NCBI GenBank assembly: GCA_040255465.1
Contig: JBDZVA010000004.1
Span: 248,001-312,000 of the forward strand
DNA length: 64,000 bases
From: UBA5793 sp040255465
GTDB taxonomy: Bacteria > Planctomycetota > Phycisphaerae > Phycisphaerales > UBA5793
Reading direction: 5' to 3'
Position 1 is the first letter of the stretch, and each line of letters opens with the position of its first letter. A program made the position numbers and the translations under genes. The notes beneath the pieces were generated by a model, which ran no database searches, had not been told where the DNA came from, and saw only the letters and a program-made list of their open reading frames with translations. This document shows, in pieces, positions 16,603 to 25,354 of the stretch.

Positions 16603-17157
16603 TCATTTGGAATTATCGTGACGCGATGCATTTTGCTCGAAGGCCACTGCCGACGGTGTGGGCCGCACGTCGAATGGGAACGGCTCCTCGAAGGGCCTGC
16701 GGTTGAACCACTGGCCGCATTCCGGACACTGAAAGACTTTCCTGGATGACTGCAACTGGCTCGTGAGGCAGAATCCACATTCCGGGCACGAGGTCCGGCA
16801 GCGGGGATTCACCCGGCGCAGATGCGGTCGCATGATGTCGCCGCCCCAGGTGAGCGAGAGGACGACGGCGGCCCCGACAGTGATGAAGATGCTCAGCAGA
16901 TTGGCGATGACGCCCACGGGCAGCGCGTCTGAGCCGAGCAGGTCATTGACATCCACAAGCAGATTGAGCGCCCCGCCCAGGCAGGCCAGTGAGAAGGCCA
17001 CGCAGAGAAAGCCCCACATCTTCGGATCATTGAGCGCTGAGCCGAACGCCTTCCACCACGTCACATGCCGCTCCCAGAAAGACTCGATGGAGCGCAACTC
17101 AGGATACGAATCGTTGCTCAGGTACCAGCGCATGAGTTCTCTCGCTGGGTCATCCAT
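16603..17157 (-). CDS. Membrane protein with C-terminal double-CxxC zinc ribbon
   Basis: A 184-residue protein with two membrane spans in the middle (MWGFLCVAFSLACLGGALNL and GVIANLLSIFITVGAAVVLS). They are followed by a cytoplasmic zinc ribbon with CPECGFC and FQCPECGQWF. The start could be the ATG at 17157 (MDDPARE), 7 nt after the ald stop, or the ATG at 17181, which overlaps ald by 17 nt. Either way it is likely translated from the ald transcript. Two other proteins in this window (25355 and 40120) share the same plan, with the ribbon at one end of a small membrane protein. Function unknown. Confidence 0.7.
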   Translation of the reverse strand: MDDPARELMRWYLSNDSYPELRSIESFWERHVTWWKAFGSALNDPKMWGFLCVAFSLACLGGALNLLVDVNDLLGSDALPVGVIANLLSIFITVGAAVVLSLTWGGDIMRPHLRRVNPRCRTSCPECGFCLTSQLQSSRKVFQCPECGQWFNRRPFEEPFPFDVRPTPSAVAFEQNASRHDNSK

Positions 17158-17164
17158 CGGACGT

Positions 17165-18268
17165 TCAGAGGAGCGGCTCAAACTTCAGGCCGTGCGCCTC
17201 GGCCACGGGCTTGTTCGTCAGCCGGCCCCGATCGACGTTGATGGCGTCGGCGAAGCCTTTGCTTCCCTTGGCCAGCGCGATGGGGCCTTCGTTGGCCAGG
17301 CGCAAGGTCCAGGGCATGGTGGCGTTGTTGAGGCCGATGGTGCTGGTCCGGGCCACCGCGCCGGGCATGTTGGCCACGCAGTAGTGTACGACGCCGTCGA
17401 CTTCGAAGACTGGATCATTATGCGTGGTCGGGTGGGTCGTCTCGACGCAGCCTCCCTGATCGACGGCAACATCAACGATCACACTACCCGGCCGCATGAG
17501 TTTGAGATCCGCGCGGCTGATCAGTTTGGGAGCCGCAGCGCCGGGGATGAGCACGGCCCCGACCAGAAGATCGGCCCAAGCGAGATACTCCCGCACGGTG
17601 TGGGCGTCGGAGTAGCGCAGCGTGACGTTGGCGGGCATCCACTCGTCGAGTTCGCGCAAGCGTTCGAGGCTGATGTCGAGCAGGGTGACCTTGGCGCCGA
17701 GGCCCGCGGCCATGCGCGCGGCGCAGGTTCCCACGACGCCGCCGCCGAGGACGAGGACATGGCCGGGTTCGACGCCGGGAATGCCGCCGAGCAGCACGCC
17801 GCGCCCGCCGAAGGGTCGTTCGAGGTACTTGGCGCCTTCCTGGATGGACATTTTTCCGGCGACCTCGCTCATGGGTGTAAGCAGCGGCAACCGGCCCCGC
17901 GCGTCAGTCAACGTCTCGTAGGCGACGCCGATGCATTTGCTCTTGAGACAACCCTCGGTCAGGACCTTGTCCGCGGCGAGGTGAAGGTAGGTGAAGAGAA
18001 TCTGCCCCTCGCGGAGCATGGCGATCTCGGCCTTCTGGGGCTCTTTGACCTTGACGATCATGTCGGCCTTGGCGAAGACCTCCGCAGCCGTGTCGCAGAG
18101 GGACGCGCCGGCATCGGTGTAGAGATCGTCGGGAAAGCCGCTTCCCAGGCCGGCGCCACGCTCGATGAGCACCTTGTGTCCGGCCCGGACGAGCATTTCC
18201 GCGACGACCGGCAGCATGCCCACGCGGTATTCCTGGATCTTGATCTCTCTGGGGCAACCGACGATCAT
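17165..18268 (-). CDS. ald: Alanine dehydrogenase
   Basis: A 367-residue NAD-dependent enzyme that interconverts L-alanine and pyruvate plus ammonia. The known catalytic positions fall exactly where expected: Arg15, Lys75 (VKVKEP), His96 (YLHLAAD) and Asp270 (VAVDQGG). The NAD-binding Rossmann loop is VLGGGVVGTCAARMA near 173-187. The N-terminus MIVGCPREIKIQEYRVG is the standard family start. The length is normal. The gene leads a two-gene unit with the zinc-ribbon membrane protein. The role could be alanine catabolism or providing NAD-linked amination. Confidence 0.96.
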   Translation of the reverse strand: MIVGCPREIKIQEYRVGMLPVVAEMLVRAGHKVLIERGAGLGSGFPDDLYTDAGASLCDTAAEVFAKADMIVKVKEPQKAEIAMLREGQILFTYLHLAADKVLTEGCLKSKCIGVAYETLTDARGRLPLLTPMSEVAGKMSIQEGAKYLERPFGGRGVLLGGIPGVEPGHVLVLGGGVVGTCAARMAAGLGAKVTLLDISLERLRELDEWMPANVTLRYSDAHTVREYLAWADLLVGAVLIPGAAAPKLISRADLKLMRPGSVIVDVAVDQGGCVETTHPTTHNDPVFEVDGVVHYCVANMPGAVARTSTIGLNNATMPWTLRLANEGPIALAKGSKGFADAINVDRGRLTNKPVAEAHGLKFEPLL

Positions 18269-18437
18269 CGCAGTCCTCCGCTCGTTGTGAGCCTGTTCGA
18301 GATTCGACGAGGCGTTGAAACATCCCGGAAGATTGTCCGGGATCGGCGAGTTTAGACGGGTCGAGGCGTCGAGGTCCGACCCGGCTCGCGCCGCCTGAAA
18401 CCGTTGACTATGCTAGGATGACAATCCACGCAACTTC

Positions 18438-18472
18438 AGGCCCGGCCGGGCGCTTCCAACCGGATCGGGCCT
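18438..18472 (+). promoter_or_regulatory. Leader hairpin upstream of the exported protein gene
   Basis: AGGCCCG (18438-18444) pairs with CGGGCCT (18466-18472), and an inner CCGG pairs with CCGG (46-49 with 60-63 of the 18400s). TTT follows. It ends 18 nt before the ATG at 18491, so it could attenuate transcription or affect translation. It may also end readthrough from upstream. Confidence 0.35.
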
Positions 18473-18490
18473 TTCCCGGAGCGCGCCGCC

Positions 18491-20086
18491 ATGCCTGATC
18501 GCAGTCGATCGAATTCCCCCTTTCAGCCCCGCTTTGTCATTGCTCGCGCGGCTGGTGCGATGTTGCTCGGAGCGGCGGGAGCCACCCTGCTGGGGGTGGC
18601 GTCGCCGCGTTCTGCGCTGGCCCAGATGAGCGACCAGCGTCGCTATCTCGACAAGCTCAACGCGCCCATCCTCGCCGTCTCCGAAGATGAGCGGGCCTAC
18701 AAGATCTACTTCCAGGCCCACGAACTGCTCGACATCGCCGACGACCGCATGGCCGCGGCGACGACGAGTCTCGATCCGCACTCGCCGACCTTCAAGGACG
18801 CGATCGGCTGGGTCGGTGAGCCCGATCAGCAGGAAGCCGTTGAACTCATCCTGAAGAAGAACAAGCGCGGCTCAAACGCCACGCAGCGCAAGATCCTCGG
18901 CCTGCCCTACGGCACGTACAACGTCAGTGACGACCTCATCATCAGCGACTTCGTCGTCTACTTGCGCGACGACCTGCTGTTCGATCGCGAAGAGGCGTAC
19001 CTGCCCCGCTACCGCGAACTCATGGCGCTGCTTCGAGCCGAGGCGTTCCGCCGGGCGGAGAATGGCGACGGGAGCGGCGGCTGCGAAGCGATCCTGGGCA
19101 TGACGCGCATGGCGCGGCAATTGTGCGACCGGCAGTTTTACGACGAGAAGCACCTCGGCATGACCCTGCTGCTCAACTCGTTCATCGAGATTCGCGATTT
19201 CATGTGGTATTACCGCGATTTGCTCTCAATTGATGATTTCAAACTGATCTCGCTCGAACTCGAACGGCTCGGCCTGGATCGCATTGAACTGCCCACGGGC
19301 GAGGAACTCATCGGCCAGCAGCTCATCGAGCAGATCTACGGGCCGGACAATAAGGTTGATAAACAGAAGTTCCCTGAAGTCATGGCCACCTTCGACTCGT
19401 ACGGATCGCCGCTCAAGCGATTCCAGGCCGAGGCGTTCTGGCTGCAGGTGGCGGACAAGCACGCCTCGCGGAAGGAAGTCGACAAGGCACTGGTCGACGC
19501 CGTCGCCAACTGGAAACTGCGCTGGCGCCTGCCGTTGCACAGTACGCTCGCCCCCGATTCCGCGTTCGAGCAGCTCGACGACCTCGAATACGCCGCCGTC
19601 AAGCGGCCGATCCGCGACCTGCAGAAGCTCTTCGACCTGCGCATCCCGCTGGTCACCCAGCTCAACGGCACCGCCACCGCCGCCGGCATCCACGCCTACA
19701 TCGTGCGCGAGAAGGGCAAACTGATTCCCGGCACGCCAATGCGCGAGGCCGAAGTGCCCGCTCGACTGGCGCAGGTCCAGCCTTCGTTCGTGAATTACGA
19801 ATCGACGCTCGTGGACATGTACCGGTCGGTGGACACGAAACTGTACTTTGCCGTGGTGCGCAACACCGATCCGCGCTTCTCCCATGAAGGCTATCCCATC
19901 GACACGCCCGACGGCCGCATTCTGCTCGCCGAGTTCTGGCCGCTGTTGTATTCGGTGGGGCCGGATCAGTCCGAAGATCTCGGCAAGGCGCTGGTGCACA
20001 AGCCGAATCCGGTAGCCGGCGACAAGTGCGACATCATCTTCTTCCCCAATGTGGATGTGATGGCTCGCGACGCCAAGCGCCGCTGA
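18491..20086 (+). CDS. Exported protein of unknown function
   Basis: A 531-residue protein with a long signal peptide (AGAMLLGAAGATLLGVAS then ALAQ) and a mature part of mixed helices. Visible stretches include YFQAHELLDIADDRMAAATT, FRRAENGDGSGGCEAILGM, and the terminal CDIIFFPNVDVMARD. No enzyme motif or repeat could be recognised. The ATG at 18491 has no clear ribosome-binding site; a GC hairpin precedes it. It is followed 46 nt later by trxB on the same strand and may share a transcript, which weakly hints at a redox or envelope role. Only the export prediction is well supported. Confidence 0.65.
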   Translation: MPDRSRSNSPFQPRFVIARAAGAMLLGAAGATLLGVASPRSALAQMSDQRRYLDKLNAPILAVSEDERAYKIYFQAHELLDIADDRMAAATTSLDPHSPTFKDAIGWVGEPDQQEAVELILKKNKRGSNATQRKILGLPYGTYNVSDDLIISDFVVYLRDDLLFDREEAYLPRYRELMALLRAEAFRRAENGDGSGGCEAILGMTRMARQLCDRQFYDEKHLGMTLLLNSFIEIRDFMWYYRDLLSIDDFKLISLELERLGLDRIELPTGEELIGQQLIEQIYGPDNKVDKQKFPEVMATFDSYGSPLKRFQAEAFWLQVADKHASRKEVDKALVDAVANWKLRWRLPLHSTLAPDSAFEQLDDLEYAAVKRPIRDLQKLFDLRIPLVTQLNGTATAAGIHAYIVREKGKLIPGTPMREAEVPARLAQVQPSFVNYESTLVDMYRSVDTKLYFAVVRNTDPRFSHEGYPIDTPDGRILLAEFWPLLYSVGPDQSEDLGKALVHKPNPVAGDKCDIIFFPNVDVMARDAKRR

Positions 20087-20132
20087 TCGGGAATCGAACT
20101 CGCCCGCTGTCCAACTCGTACACTGAGGAACT

Positions 20133-21125
20133 ATGAATCAGCACGCGTCAAACGCCGTTGAGAAGGTGGTCATCATTGGCTCCGGCCCCGCCGGGTGGAC
20201 GGCCGCGATCTACGCCGCCCGCGCCAATCTCAACCCCGTCTGCTACATCGGGGTCCCCAAGCAGAATCCGGCGATCGTCCTGCCCGGCGGGCAACTCATG
20301 CTCACCACTGAAGTGGAAAACTACCCCGGTTTTCCCGACGGCGTCACCGGCCCGGAGATGATGGACAAGTTCCAGAAGCAGGCCGAACGCTTCGGCACGC
20401 GCGTCGTCGGCGAAGATATCGACAAGTGCGACTTCTCGAAGCGACCCTTCACGCTCACGACGTCGTCGGGCGCGACCGTCAAAGCGCACAGCGTCATCCT
20501 CGCAACCGGCGCGGTCGCTAACTGGCTCGGCCTCGAAAACGAAATGCGCCTGGCCCGCAGCGGCGGAGGCGTCTCGGCCTGTGCCGTGTGCGACGGCGCG
20601 CTGCCCGCGTTCCGCGACCAGGTGCTCGCGGTCGTCGGCGGCGGCGATACGGCGATGGAAGAGACGTCGTACCTCACCAAGTTCGCCAGCAAGGTCTACG
20701 TCATTCACCGGCGCGATGAATTCCGCGCCAGCAAGACGATGCAGCAGCGCGTGCTCGACAGCCCCAAGGTCGAAGTCATCTGGAACTCGCAGGTCGTCGA
20801 TGTGCTTGGCGACGAAGTCATCAACGGCATCATGCTCAAGAACACCAAGACCGGCGAGCAGAGCAAGCTCGACGTCAAAGGCCTGTTCATCGCCATCGGC
20901 CACACGCCGGCGACCAACTTCCTCGAAGGCTCCGGCATCGCACTCGACGACAAGGGCTACGTCGACATGCCCGTCCCGCACCGCTCGAACACCAACATCG
21001 AAGGCGTGTTCGTGGCCGGCGACGTGGCGGACTCCGTGTACCGGCAGGCGATCACCGCAGCCGGCATGGGCTGCCGCGCCGCCATCGACGCCGAACGCTG
21101 GCTCGCCGATCAGGGCGTGCATTGA
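20133..21125 (+). CDS. trxB: Thioredoxin reductase
   Basis: A 330-residue FAD/NADPH flavoenzyme that keeps thioredoxin reduced. The FAD loop is GSGPAG at 16-21, the redox-active pair is CAVC (Cys150 and Cys153), the NADPH-binding loop is VGGGDTA at 168-174, and the C-terminal FAD motif is GVFVAGDVAD. The segment VPKQNPAIVLPGGQL before the TTEVENYPGFP motif is somewhat longer than in the E. coli enzyme. A GAGGAA site and a -10-like TACACT lie just upstream. No thioredoxin gene is in the window. Confidence 0.97.
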   Translation: MNQHASNAVEKVVIIGSGPAGWTAAIYAARANLNPVCYIGVPKQNPAIVLPGGQLMLTTEVENYPGFPDGVTGPEMMDKFQKQAERFGTRVVGEDIDKCDFSKRPFTLTTSSGATVKAHSVILATGAVANWLGLENEMRLARSGGGVSACAVCDGALPAFRDQVLAVVGGGDTAMEETSYLTKFASKVYVIHRRDEFRASKTMQQRVLDSPKVEVIWNSQVVDVLGDEVINGIMLKNTKTGEQSKLDVKGLFIAIGHTPATNFLEGSGIALDDKGYVDMPVPHRSNTNIEGVFVAGDVADSVYRQAITAAGMGCRAAIDAERWLADQGVH

Positions 21126-21146
21126 GCAAGGCGGCTCCGGCTGCTC

Positions 21147-21917
21147 TTAGCTGCCGTCCGCCCATCGCTGCGCTTTGAGCAGTTCTTCGCTCGGTAGCGG
21201 ATCGACGTGGCTGTCAATGAACATCACATTGTTGTTGTGGCCGTGCCGATTGGGACCGATGCGCCGGACGTAGATCGCCTGCGGGTCGGAGTTGGTGTCC
21301 TTGCCGAAGATGTGATGCTCGTTCCAGACGTCATACACCCCAGCAGCCTGCTTGAGATTCCAAACGTGAACCTCCTTCGCGATGCTGTTATCCCGATCGT
21401 CGGTGAATTCCGTCATGTAGATCATGCGATCGGGAAAACGAATCTGCGATGACGGCCCGGCGGGACGTCGATTGGCGTCGGTGAATTGGAACCGACCGCG
21501 TTCAATCGGAATCCGCATGCCGTTCATAACGTAGTGCACGAGATGATTCGGATTGGGGTGGGCCGGATCGAGGTAGACGGGCGAGGCAAGCTGTTCCCTG
21601 GGGCCGCTGATGATGTACTTGCGAATCGCTTCGATCCACGGAATGTACTCGTAGCCCGAGAAGCCGTCGTACCACGGCGCGATGCCCTCGCGCGGTACGA
21701 TGTCGAACCAGTCGGCGGAGTACTGTCCGATGGCCAGACCGATCTGGTGCAGGTTGCTCCGGCACTTCACATCGCGGCTCCGATCGCGCGCGTGACTGAG
21801 TGCGGGCAGGAGGATTGTCATGAGCAGCGAGATGATGCTCATCACAACCAGCAGCTCGAGGAGCGTAAAGCCACCCGGCGGGCTGCGTCGCGGTCTGATG
21901 GGTCCGTTCGAGATCAC
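21147..21917 (-). CDS. DUF1559-like prepilin protein (H-X9-DG type)
   Basis: A 256-residue pseudopilin-like protein. A short basic leader ends at the prepilin peptidase site GG/FTLLELLVVMSIISLL, so cleavage before Phe and N-methylation are expected. The following 20 hydrophobic residues form the pilin helix. Near the C-terminus HGHNNNVMFIDSHV fits the H-X9-D(G/S) pattern common in planctomycete DUF1559 proteins. These occur in large numbers in such genomes and are thought to be exported by a type II secretion-like machine; their function is not known. It is the last gene of the three-gene unit 21147-23943. Confidence 0.85.
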   Translation of the reverse strand: MISNGPIRPRRSPPGGFTLLELLVVMSIISLLMTILLPALSHARDRSRDVKCRSNLHQIGLAIGQYSADWFDIVPREGIAPWYDGFSGYEYIPWIEAIRKYIISGPREQLASPVYLDPAHPNPNHLVHYVMNGMRIPIERGRFQFTDANRRPAGPSSQIRFPDRMIYMTEFTDDRDNSIAKEVHVWNLKQAAGVYDVWNEHHIFGKDTNSDPQAIYVRRIGPNRHGHNNNVMFIDSHVDPLPSEELLKAQRWADGS

Positions 21918-21947
21918 ATCGACTCCGATTTGTCACCCAGCGCAAGT

Positions 21948-22733
21948 TCAGCCGGTGGGCAAAGACCCCTTGACAATCCGCACGAGCACGCCGATCGGTT
22001 CCGCTCCGGCAACGTGAATCTCCAGATTGGTTTCCTTCGACGCTTGGGGCGTGGCGACGATGATCACGTGGGCGGCGTAGCGGCGACTGATGCCTTTTTC
22101 GACTTCGCCGGCGCTGATGACCTTCCAGTCCGCCGGCTCGGCCGTGACGTCCGTCGTCGTTCCCTTCACCGAGAGCTTTGGCACTTCAGTCGAGAGTGTC
22201 GAGAGCCACAGCGCCAGGTCGGCCGACTCGCCGGGATGCAGGTCGATGCGGCGATTTGCCGCGCCGAGTTCGGCCATGGCTCGCGCTTCGCCCTTGAGTG
22301 TGTAGATCGTCTGCTCGCCGGTGGACCAGTGAATCTTGACCTGCGTGGACTTGGGGCCGCTCTGATACATCGCCATGGTCAGGCGAAGAAACCCGTTCTC
22401 GCCCGGCGCGATCGGCTCTGCCGATTCGTCGTGAGACGTGCACGAGCAGGTGGTCTCGACTTTGTCGATGATCAATGGTGCATCGGTGGTGTTGCGAAAG
22501 ACGAACTCGTGGCGCGCCACAACGGGGATCTCCCCGACCAGCAGCGGCTTGTCGGCAACCTGCGCCTCGGCATATGAAACAGCCGGGACCGCTTGGGATG
22601 TAAGGCTATACCAGGCGGCAAAGCCCGCGGCGCCGACGAGCAGAACCATCAGGAAGTTGAACAGCAGAACGCCTGATGGATTCGCCGCGACACGATCAGC
22701 CAGGCGCCGGACGGTGCGGATGGGCATCTTCAA
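21948..22733 (-). CDS. Membrane-anchored DUF1573 protein
   Basis: A 261-residue protein with an N-terminal membrane anchor (residues 22-44, LLFNFLMVLLVGAAGFAAWY) and a periplasmic beta domain. The DUF1573 hallmark is ETTCSCTS near residue 95, within FRNTTDAPLIIDKV, an Ig-like fold where the cysteines may bind metal or form a disulfide. A second beta domain follows (residues 150-261). A DUF1573 domain often accompanies cell-surface or carbohydrate-related proteins, but its role is not established. It lies 7 nt downstream of the LolA-like gene and 30 nt upstream of the pseudopilin gene, so the three are probably one operon. Confidence 0.8.
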   Translation of the reverse strand: MKMPIRTVRRLADRVAANPSGVLLFNFLMVLLVGAAGFAAWYSLTSQAVPAVSYAEAQVADKPLLVGEIPVVARHEFVFRNTTDAPLIIDKVETTCSCTSHDESAEPIAPGENGFLRLTMAMYQSGPKSTQVKIHWSTGEQTIYTLKGEARAMAELGAANRRIDLHPGESADLALWLSTLSTEVPKLSVKGTTTDVTAEPADWKVISAGEVEKGISRRYAAHVIIVATPQASKETNLEIHVAGAEPIGVLVRIVKGSLPTG

Positions 22734-22740
22734 CCTCCAA

Positions 22741-23943
22741 TCAGGCGCGGCGGCGATACAACACGAAGCCGATCCCGACGCACATCGCGACGGTCAACCC
22801 ACCGGCAATGCGGCCAGCCCAGGCGAGGCCATTGCCGCCGACGGACTTGAGATTGATGTTTGCCAGTTCCGGATCGATCATCGGCCTTGAGGAAGCAAGC
22901 AGCGCCTCGGCTTCGCTGGCGTTCAGTTCATGATCGATCGGGGCATCGAGCTCGTGGAGCACACCGTCCGCATAGAGGAGGTTCTGGCCGAGCTTGTAGG
23001 AGATGCCCAGGCGCGCGTCCGCGACAGAAGTGCCATCGGGCATGCCGACGAGCGAGATTCTGAAATCGTCATCCGTGAATTCCGGATGCAGGGTGATCGA
23101 ATCGAGTCGCAGCGTGGCCCGGTACTCTTCCCAGAGTGCATCCGGACCGGCATGTTCAGCCATGCGAGTGAGCATCTCGACCTGCCGCGGCATCCACACG
23201 CCGTCGATCTGCTCGGCTTGCGTCGTGGTGTACATCATGATGTTGCGCGACTCGTCGGATCGCCTCTGCTCGGCGGTTTGATAGACGTGGATTTCGAGCC
23301 GCGTGACGAGCCACTGGCGATCAGGATCGAAGTCGTAAATGTAACCGTTTCCCTCACCGCCCCAGGGACCCACAATTCGCACGCGTACGAGATCTTGTCC
23401 ACCTGATGAGATGGACTCGATCGTGAGTGGCGTATCAGGATTCGATATTGCGGCACTGGGGCTCAAACGAGGCGATCTCGCGCTGATTTGTTCTGCGATC
23501 GCGATCCCCAGCACACTCTCAATCTCATCAAGGTAGTTGTTGCCCCATGTCTCGGGCGCAAAGGCGACATAGTGCGGGCGCCCTTGATTATCCACGCGGT
23601 AGCCGTCGGAAGATCCGGTCTTGCCATCCCAGCATGAGAGTTCTTTTTGTTCGACCGACCTTCCAGGCTTCACTTTCCATCGCTCTCGGCGGAACTTCCC
23701 GCTCCCATCCGCAAGCCTTCGCGTAACGGTGCGTTGATCCACCAACCCATCCACTTCATAGTGGTAGGTAATCGAAGACTCAAGGCTGTAGCGAGCCCGC
23801 GTTTGCTCAGCTTTGGCGAGTGCGGCAGCAAGTGAATCGCGATCGGGAGGCGGCACCCCTTGCGACAACGCTTCCGGCGCGTGGATAGCGAGAGAAGTCA
23901 GGACCAACGAAACAAAGTGCCCTGCGGCTACTGAGTTGGCCAT
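22741..23943 (-). CDS. Exported protein, possibly LolA/LolB-like, with C-terminal anchor
   Basis: A 400-residue protein. The ATG at 23943 has AGGAG upstream. It has a signal peptide (FVSLVLTSLAIHAPEALSQ), then a long periplasmic part, and one C-terminal membrane span (IAGGLTVAMCVGIGFVLYRRR) with a basic tail. The middle alternates beta strands in the way of outer-membrane lipoprotein-sorting folds, for example RRLADGSGKFRRERWKV, CWDGKTG, YIYDFDPDRQWLVTRLEIHV and VWMPRQVEMLT. The LolA-like reading is from pattern only and could be wrong. It heads the unit with the DUF1573 and pseudopilin genes. Confidence 0.65.
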   Translation of the reverse strand: MANSVAAGHFVSLVLTSLAIHAPEALSQGVPPPDRDSLAAALAKAEQTRARYSLESSITYHYEVDGLVDQRTVTRRLADGSGKFRRERWKVKPGRSVEQKELSCWDGKTGSSDGYRVDNQGRPHYVAFAPETWGNNYLDEIESVLGIAIAEQISARSPRLSPSAAISNPDTPLTIESISSGGQDLVRVRIVGPWGGEGNGYIYDFDPDRQWLVTRLEIHVYQTAEQRRSDESRNIMMYTTTQAEQIDGVWMPRQVEMLTRMAEHAGPDALWEEYRATLRLDSITLHPEFTDDDFRISLVGMPDGTSVADARLGISYKLGQNLLYADGVLHELDAPIDHELNASEAEALLASSRPMIDPELANINLKSVGGNGLAWAGRIAGGLTVAMCVGIGFVLYRRRA

Positions 23944-24052
23944 GTCGTGCTCCTTGTGCTTGCATCGGACGAATCCAGAACGCCAGAGTAATTCGCAGCA
24001 AGCCGAAGTGATGTTGCTACGAACCAGTCAGAACACCAATCCGGACGGCGAA

Positions 24053-25255
24053 CTACATCCCGCGGAACAGCGCAATGCTCGCGGTGTGCCCGTGGAGGAA
24101 GGTCGAATTGCCCACGGGGCCGATTTCGCCGGCGGCTGAAAAGCCCGCGATCGGCAGGCCCGGCATGGCGCGGCGGATCGTGCTCACATCGTGGTCCGGC
24201 TCGTTGAAGAGATGTGTGCCCCGACCGTTGCAGGTGAACAGCACGCCTGCCAGCGGCGCATCGTCGAACTGCTGCGCCGCCAGCAGCATCTCGAGATCCT
24301 CGTGCGCCGTCTGGGCGTCGCGCACGTGGAACTGCACCGTCTGCCCGACGCGGACGAGATCGCTCACCGCGAGCAAGCCGTGATCGCGATCGACGCCGAT
24401 GACGTTGCGCACCAGGAAGTCGCCGCGGCCGAAGTGTTCGCGGTATTCGCTGACGACGCGGCCGACAAACAGACCTTTGTCCTGGATGAGTTCGCGCTCC
24501 TGGTCGGAGAGTTCGACGGCGAGTTCCTGGAAAGCGGCCATCGCGGGCTTGCCGCCGAGCGATTCGATGACATTGCGCTTGGCGCCTGTGATGATGAGCG
24601 GCTTGCCGATGGGCCGGCAGCCCTGGCTGACCAGCGTTTCGATGCGCACCGCGCCGGTGAAGCTCAGACCGGTCAAGCCGCCGTTGCGAATCTCGTCGTT
24701 GCGCAGCAATCGATTATCACCGGCCTGGCGACCCGCCGATGCCACGCCGCCGAACATCGGCACGGCCGGCTCGTCGAGCGAGCGCTCGAGGACTTCGGAC
24801 AGAGCCGGCAGCAGACCCATGATGGGCGTAAAGGGATCGGCCAGCAGCATCACGCCGCGCAGGTCGGGGTGGTCGGCCTTCATCGCCGCGCGGAGGCGCT
24901 CGGGGTCGTCCTTGGAGCGCGGCCAGTCGATGTCGCTGTCGCTGAAGGTGTGCAGCTCAACGCCGGGCAGCGAGAGGGCCAGGACGACAATACCGGGCTG
25001 ATCTTCGAGTTCGTGCTCGTTACCGGCCACGCTCACACCCGTGCAACCGATGACGGTCGATGGCGCGAGCAGGTCGTAGATGGTCGAAGTGACAACGTCG
25101 ATGCGGTTGGTGTGGTGCCCGCTGACGAAGACGACGGCCAGATCTGTCTCGCCGTGCATCTGCGACGCCACGCTGGTGACGACCTCGTGCGCGGCGGCAT
25201 CGGTGTCGTGCAGGTTGCTGACGTGGCAGGCGGCTCTGTAGGAGGTCGTAGGCAT
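24053..25255 (-). CDS. FIST-domain sensor protein
   Basis: A 400-residue protein with a FIST N domain (residues about 30-230; IGCTGVSVAGNEHE, GVMLLADPFTPIMGLL, PMFGGVASAGRQ) and a FIST C domain (about 240-395; RNVIGVDRDHGLLAVSD, GVLFTCNGRGTHLFN, PIAGFSAAGEIGPVG). FIST domains are predicted to sense small ligands such as amino acids and are often linked to signalling genes. Here the protein stands alone with no kinase or cyclase part. The start at ATG 25255 gives a full family length. The neighbouring rightward gene at 25355 encodes a small zinc-ribbon membrane protein; a functional link is not established. Confidence 0.88.
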   Translation of the reverse strand: MPTTSYRAACHVSNLHDTDAAAHEVVTSVASQMHGETDLAVVFVSGHHTNRIDVVTSTIYDLLAPSTVIGCTGVSVAGNEHELEDQPGIVVLALSLPGVELHTFSDSDIDWPRSKDDPERLRAAMKADHPDLRGVMLLADPFTPIMGLLPALSEVLERSLDEPAVPMFGGVASAGRQAGDNRLLRNDEIRNGGLTGLSFTGAVRIETLVSQGCRPIGKPLIITGAKRNVIESLGGKPAMAAFQELAVELSDQERELIQDKGLFVGRVVSEYREHFGRGDFLVRNVIGVDRDHGLLAVSDLVRVGQTVQFHVRDAQTAHEDLEMLLAAQQFDDAPLAGVLFTCNGRGTHLFNEPDHDVSTIRRAMPGLPIAGFSAAGEIGPVGNSTFLHGHTASIALFRGM

Positions 25256-25354
25256 AAGTCGGTTGATGGTAGCCGTTTGGGGGCGGGACGATCGCCTACG
25301 CTTGGGGCAGCGAGGGTGAAGATGGCCTCATGCGGGCGTCGATAGTGAGAATTC

